Shown: positions 5,461 to 7,860 of the stretch, in pieces | How the letters are laid out: each line of letters begins with the position of its first letter | Position numbering within the stretch: the stretch's first letter is position 1 | NCBI GenBank assembly: GCA_002429045.1 | Contig: DIYM01000108.1 | Coordinates: 1 to 7,860, forward strand | Origin: Phycisphaerales bacterium UBA6054 | GTDB lineage: Bacteria > Planctomycetota > Phycisphaerae > Phycisphaerales > UBA1924 | Direction: 5' to 3' | DNA: 7,860 bases | Notes under the pieces: model-generated | Told to the model about the DNA's origin: nothing | The model's input: the letters and a program-made list of their open reading frames with translations, nothing else | Databases searched by the model: none | Translations under genes and position numbers: made by a program

Positions 5461-5470
5461 CAACCACGAC

Positions 5471-6190
5471 TTGCAAGACCCGAGTTCCCAGCCCGGCGGC
5501 GGTGCCCTCAGGCTCCGAGATGTGACGTTTTCTTATCCCGGGGCGTCGGCACCGACGGTCCGCGTCCGCGACTTCCGGCTCGGGATCGGAGAACAGGTTG
5601 TGGTCACAGGTTCTTCGGGCACCGGCAAGAGCACCCTGCTGCATCTGGTCGCGGGCTTGATGAAGCCCGACCTGGGCGAGGTGATCGTCGCCGATGCGGC
5701 GCTGGGCGCGATGCGGGGGTCCGAACTCGACCGGTTCCGCGGTCGGCACATCGGGATGGTGTTCCAGACGTTCCAACTGCTGCACGGGTTCAGCGCGCTC
5801 GAGAACGTGCTCGCGGCGTTGATGTTCTCCGATCTGCCCAAGAGCCAGCACAAGGCCCGGGCATCGGCGTTGCTAGAACGCCTCGGGCTGGACCGCCCCC
5901 ATGCGACGCCAGAGGAACTCAGCGTGGGTCAGCAGCAGCGGGTCGCGGTGGCCCGCGCGGTCGCCTGCCGCCCGACGCTCGTGCTCGCCGATGAACCCAC
6001 CGCGAGCCTCGACGAGGGCAACGCGGGCGAGGCGGTGCGTCTGCTGAAAGAAGCCTGCGCCGAGAACGGGGCGGCCCTGATGTGCGTGACCCACGACCGC
6101 TCCCTGATCCCGGTGTTCGATCGGCACGAGTCCCTCGGCACGCGGGGCGAGATGTCGGGCAGACCCGCCGGCGAGCCGGCGGGGGTGTGA
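5471..6190 (+). CDS. ABC transporter ATP-binding protein, LolD/MacB type
   Basis: This 239-aa cytoplasmic ATPase should power the permease encoded next. Motifs in order: Walker A GSSGTGKST (47-55), Q-loop Q99 in VFQTFQLL, signature LSVGQQQR (150-157; Val in place of the second Ser/Gly position of LSGGQ), Walker B LVLADEP (170-176), D-loop ASLD (178-181) and H-loop H208 in VTHD. Length fits the stand-alone ATPases of the FtsE/LolD/MacB group, and the FQLL after the Q-loop is typical of them. Start is placed at TTG 5471 on the basis of the upstream purine-rich site and the normal family N-terminus; a longer product from upstream would be non-conserved sequence. Its stop is 1 nt before the permease ATG, implying translational coupling. 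Substrate cannot be read from this subunit. Confidence 0.94.
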   Translation: MQDPSSQPGGGALRLRDVTFSYPGASAPTVRVRDFRLGIGEQVVVTGSSGTGKSTLLHLVAGLMKPDLGEVIVADAALGAMRGSELDRFRGRHIGMVFQTFQLLHGFSALENVLAALMFSDLPKSQHKARASALLERLGLDRPHATPEELSVGQQQRVAVARAVACRPTLVLADEPTASLDEGNAGEAVRLLKEACAENGAALMCVTHDRSLIPVFDRHESLGTRGEMSGRPAGEPAGV

Positions 6191-6191
6191 G

Positions 6192-7451
6192 ATGGCGTTG
6201 ACCGACTGGAACATCGTGAGCCGCTCGATGACCGGGCGCCGTTTCTCGACCGGGGTGACCGTGGCGTCGGTCGCGGTGGCGGTCGCGTTGATGACGCTGC
6301 TGATCTCGATGAAGGCGTCCGGGCGGGCCGCGTTCGAGCGGGGCACGGGCAACGCGCAGATGCTGATCACCAAAGAGCCCAGCGCCCTGACGAGCGTGCT
6401 CAACAGCATGTTCTACGCCGGCGCGCCGGGGGCGCCGATCACTTGGTCCCAGTTCGAGGAACTGGTCGGCTCGTACCCGTTCGCCTGGGCGATCCCGACG
6501 CAGTTGGGCGACTCGTATCGCGGGCTCTCGGTGATGGCGACCACGCCCGAGTTTTTCACACGCTTCCAGCCGGCGCCGGGCGAGTCGTTCACGGTCGACG
6601 AGGGGCGTCTGTTCGAGGGCGCATTCGAGATCGTGATCGGCGCGGAAGCCGCCCAGCGTACGAACCTGCTCATCGGCGACAAGATCAACCTGTACCACGG
6701 CACGCCGCGCCAGCCCGGCACGCACGTGCATCTCGAGTACGACTACGAGGTCGTCGGGATCCTGGGCTTCACCGGCTCCCCCCACGACCGGGCGTTGTTC
6801 ACGGATCTGGAGAGTTCCTGGGTGCTGCACGCCCACGACCGGCGCGTGGCCGAACTGGGCGGCGAGGTCGTCACCACCGTGGACGACCTGATCGACGTGG
6901 ACCGCCAGATCACCGGTGTGTACGCCAGCCTGGGTGCGCGGACCGCGGCGCTGACGCAGATCCTCAGCGCCCTGCGTCGCGATCCGGACTGGACCGTCGC
7001 CCAGCCGGCGGACACGGTCCGCGGTCTCTTCGAGATCGTGTCGAGCGTGGACCAGATCCTGGTCGCGATGGCGTTCGCGGTGCTGATCTCGTCGGGGGTC
7101 TCGATCATGCTGGCCCTGTACAACTCGATGGAGCAGCGCCGGCGGCAGGTCGCGGTGCTGCGCGTGCTGGGCGCCAGCCGGTGGCGGGTGTTCAACCTCG
7201 TGCTCACCGAGTCGGCTGCGATCGGGCTCATGGGGGGGGCGCTGGGCGTGATCCTGGGCATCGTGTTCGGGACGCTGGTGTCAGGCGTGCTCGAGGCGAG
7301 GCTCGGCCTGGTTGTCCGTCCCAGTCTCCCGCTCGACGGGTATCTGGCGATGGTCCTGGGCACGATCGCCCTGGCGATGCTCGCGGGTGTCGCGCCGGCG
7401 GTGTTGGCGTACCGGACCGCGGTCGTCCGTCACCTGCGTCCGATCGGGTGA
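6192..7451 (+). CDS. ABC transporter permease, FtsX/MacB family
   Basis: The 419-aa inner-membrane protein has the MacB/LolE-like four-helix plan: TM1 about 20-40, a large extracytoplasmic domain about 41-287, then TM2 about 288-310, TM3 about 336-363 and TM4 about 383-407. The cytoplasmic stretch RRRQVAVLRVLGASRWRV (316-333) is the FtsX-domain coupling region that contacts the ATPase. The external loop carries ATTPEFF (116-122), EGRLFEGAFEIVIG and VVGILGFTGSPHDRALF (187-203). This pattern recalls permeases that sit beside DUF3299 genes in other bacteria, though that is from memory. Six of seven histidines lie at 169, 178, 180, 198, 213 and 215. Such systems usually move lipoproteins or small ligands, or transduce force rather than import by a channel. 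The substrate here is unknown. Confidence 0.93.
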   Translation: MALTDWNIVSRSMTGRRFSTGVTVASVAVAVALMTLLISMKASGRAAFERGTGNAQMLITKEPSALTSVLNSMFYAGAPGAPITWSQFEELVGSYPFAWAIPTQLGDSYRGLSVMATTPEFFTRFQPAPGESFTVDEGRLFEGAFEIVIGAEAAQRTNLLIGDKINLYHGTPRQPGTHVHLEYDYEVVGILGFTGSPHDRALFTDLESSWVLHAHDRRVAELGGEVVTTVDDLIDVDRQITGVYASLGARTAALTQILSALRRDPDWTVAQPADTVRGLFEIVSSVDQILVAMAFAVLISSGVSIMLALYNSMEQRRRQVAVLRVLGASRWRVFNLVLTESAAIGLMGGALGVILGIVFGTLVSGVLEARLGLVVRPSLPLDGYLAMVLGTIALAMLAGVAPAVLAYRTAVVRHLRPIG

Positions 7452-7469
7452 GGGGAACCGCGGGGCGTC

Positions 7470-7485
7470 GGCGTCGGTAGACGCC
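7470..7485 (+). repeat. Intercistronic hairpin before the third operon gene
   Basis: GGCGTC (7470-7475) pairs perfectly with GACGCC (7480-7485) around a GGTA loop. A second GGCGTC copy directly precedes it (7464-7469), so two alternative pairings exist. There is no U-tract, so it should not terminate; it sits just before the strong ribosome-binding site and might affect mRNA processing or stability. Confidence 0.45.
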
Positions 7486-7488
7486 TTA

Positions 7489-7501
7489 GGAGGAGGTGAT
7501 C
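7489..7501 (+). promoter_or_regulatory. Unusually long Shine-Dalgarno sequence
   Basis: GGAGGTGATC (7492-7501) is complementary over 10 nt to the conserved 16S rRNA 3' end (GATCACCTCC), preceded by a further AGG repeat. The GGAGG core is 6 nt from the ATG at 7503. None of the other genes here has such a match, which fixes this start and predicts efficient translation. Confidence 0.85.
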
Positions 7502-7502
7502 G

Positions 7503-7860
7503 ATGCGGTACTTCTGGCTTCTGATCGCGGGGTTGGTCGTCGTGACTGGCGTGCTCAACGTCTCACGGCGCACCGGCGAGGCCCGCGCCGCATCCGCGCC
7601 GCCGCCCGGGGCTCAGGCATCGGCGTCGTCCATCGGGCGCCCGTCGAGGGCGCAGAACCCGGGAGCGGACCGCGAAGCGGATCCGGAACCCGCGGTCACC
7701 GACCGCGATGCCGGCCCTGATGCCGGCCCCGATGCCGGCTCAGCCCGCAGCGAGCCCGCACCGCAGGCCGCGCGGTCGGATGAGCCTCCCTTGACCGCAA
7801 CACCCAACGAACCGCTCGCGGCCGCGATCGAAGAGGCGGTCCCCGCGCCTGGACCCGTCT
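7503..7860 (+). CDS. N-terminally anchored Pro/Ala-rich protein, 3' truncated by window end
   Basis: A frame of 119 codons runs off the right edge. Residues 1-19 (MRYFWLLIAGLVVVTGVLN) form one hydrophobic segment, either an uncleaved signal anchor or a signal peptide, followed by SRR. From about residue 25 the sequence is a low-complexity linker rich in Ala, Pro, Asp and Glu, including a threefold DAGP-type repeat (residues 69-80). The low-complexity part would extend from the membrane into the periplasm or outward; the functional domain must lie beyond the window. It follows the permease by 51 nt on the same strand with a very strong ribosome-binding site, so it is probably part of the ABC operon as an accessory or substrate-handling component. 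The family cannot be told from this part. Confidence 0.85.
   Translation, partial: MRYFWLLIAGLVVVTGVLNVSRRTGEARAASAPPPGAQASASSIGRPSRAQNPGADREADPEPAVTDRDAGPDAGPDAGSARSEPAPQAARSDEPPLTATPNEPLAAAIEEAVPAPGPV
7707..7742 (+). repeat. Three 12-bp tandem repeats encoding DAGP
   Basis: Three consecutive units of GATGCCGGCCCY encode DAGP-DAGP-DAGS; the third ends in TCA instead of CCN. The near-identity at DNA level suggests recent slippage expansion inside the flexible linker of the anchored protein. Confidence 0.8.

Larger units (their letters stand above)
5150..5470. other. Divergent regulatory gap between the protease gene and the ABC operon
   Basis: This 321-bp stretch holds no convincing gene; the open frames through it lack plausible starts and composition. 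It contains one putative promoter for each direction and several dyad symmetries: 5173-5196, 5287-5310, 5325-5359, a perfect 12-bp palindrome GCGTCCGGACGC (5371-5382), and an imperfect hairpin (5393-5419). The density of dyads suggests regulator sites or structured leaders, though GC-rich DNA raises the chance background. Confidence 0.6.

Noticed and set aside
5165..5470. N-terminal extension of the ABC ATPase to the ATG at 5165
   Set aside because: It would add about 102 non-conserved residues across the divergent promoter region and overlap the putative promoter and dyads; the TTG at 5471 gives the family length.
5150..5851. 234-codon N-terminal extension of the metalloprotease frame
   Set aside because: It overlaps the ABC ATPase gene on the opposite strand, has Arg/His/Pro-rich antisense-type composition, and is followed by a proper signal peptide with its own GGAG site at 5149.
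5919..6836. Minus-strand frame opposite the ATPase and permease
   Set aside because: Repetitive Arg/Asp/His-rich composition, no start context, and it covers two genes with clear motifs.

Overview
The window looks like chromosomal DNA of a GC-rich planctomycete, most likely of the class Phycisphaerae. The best evidence is that two unrelated secreted proteins end in the same dockerin-like tail, with repeated NFFDVSxFIGxFNA blocks and a final NAGCP. I associate that tail with Phycisphaerales ('GC-type dockerin'). Dense GC-rich coding, a TTG start and weak, GC-rich promoters fit this. I see no mobile element, CRISPR array, rRNA or tRNA.

Layout. Positions 3-143 hold the C-terminal end of an unrecognised plus-strand gene. 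Positions 152-607 (minus) encode a cytosine deaminase of the yeast FCY1 type. It is divergent from upp (673-1314, plus), encoding uracil phosphoribosyltransferase. Together they form a short salvage route, cytosine to uracil to UMP, controlled from a 65-bp shared gap in which both genes may be leaderless. A strong bidirectional hairpin terminator (1358-1385) separates upp from the convergent gene at 1417-2760. That gene encodes a secreted 447-aa protein of unknown function with a dockerin-like tail. Upstream on the same strand, 2933-5149 encodes a secreted 738-aa reprolysin-like zinc metalloprotease with an Ig-like domain, a PA14 domain and the same type of tail.

A 321-bp divergent gap (5150-5470) contains several dyad symmetries and one putative promoter for each direction. 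It is followed by a plus-strand operon: an ABC ATPase (5471-6190, TTG start), an FtsX/MacB-type permease (6192-7451), and a membrane-anchored Pro/Ala-rich protein (from 7503) cut by the window end. The operon looks like a LolD/MacB-type transporter that works on an extracytoplasmic substrate. Six of the permease's seven histidines fall in 47 residues of its external loop, which makes a metal ligand possible but unproven.

Most notable observations: the shared C-terminal tail with lost calcium ligands and a possible cysteine clamp; the cytosine deaminase/upp pairing; a recurring -10-like motif (about GGTAYNYTCGG) ahead of the promoter-bearing genes; and a dyad placed over the presumed promoter of the ABC operon. 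I did not find a clear-cut new defence or mobile system here.
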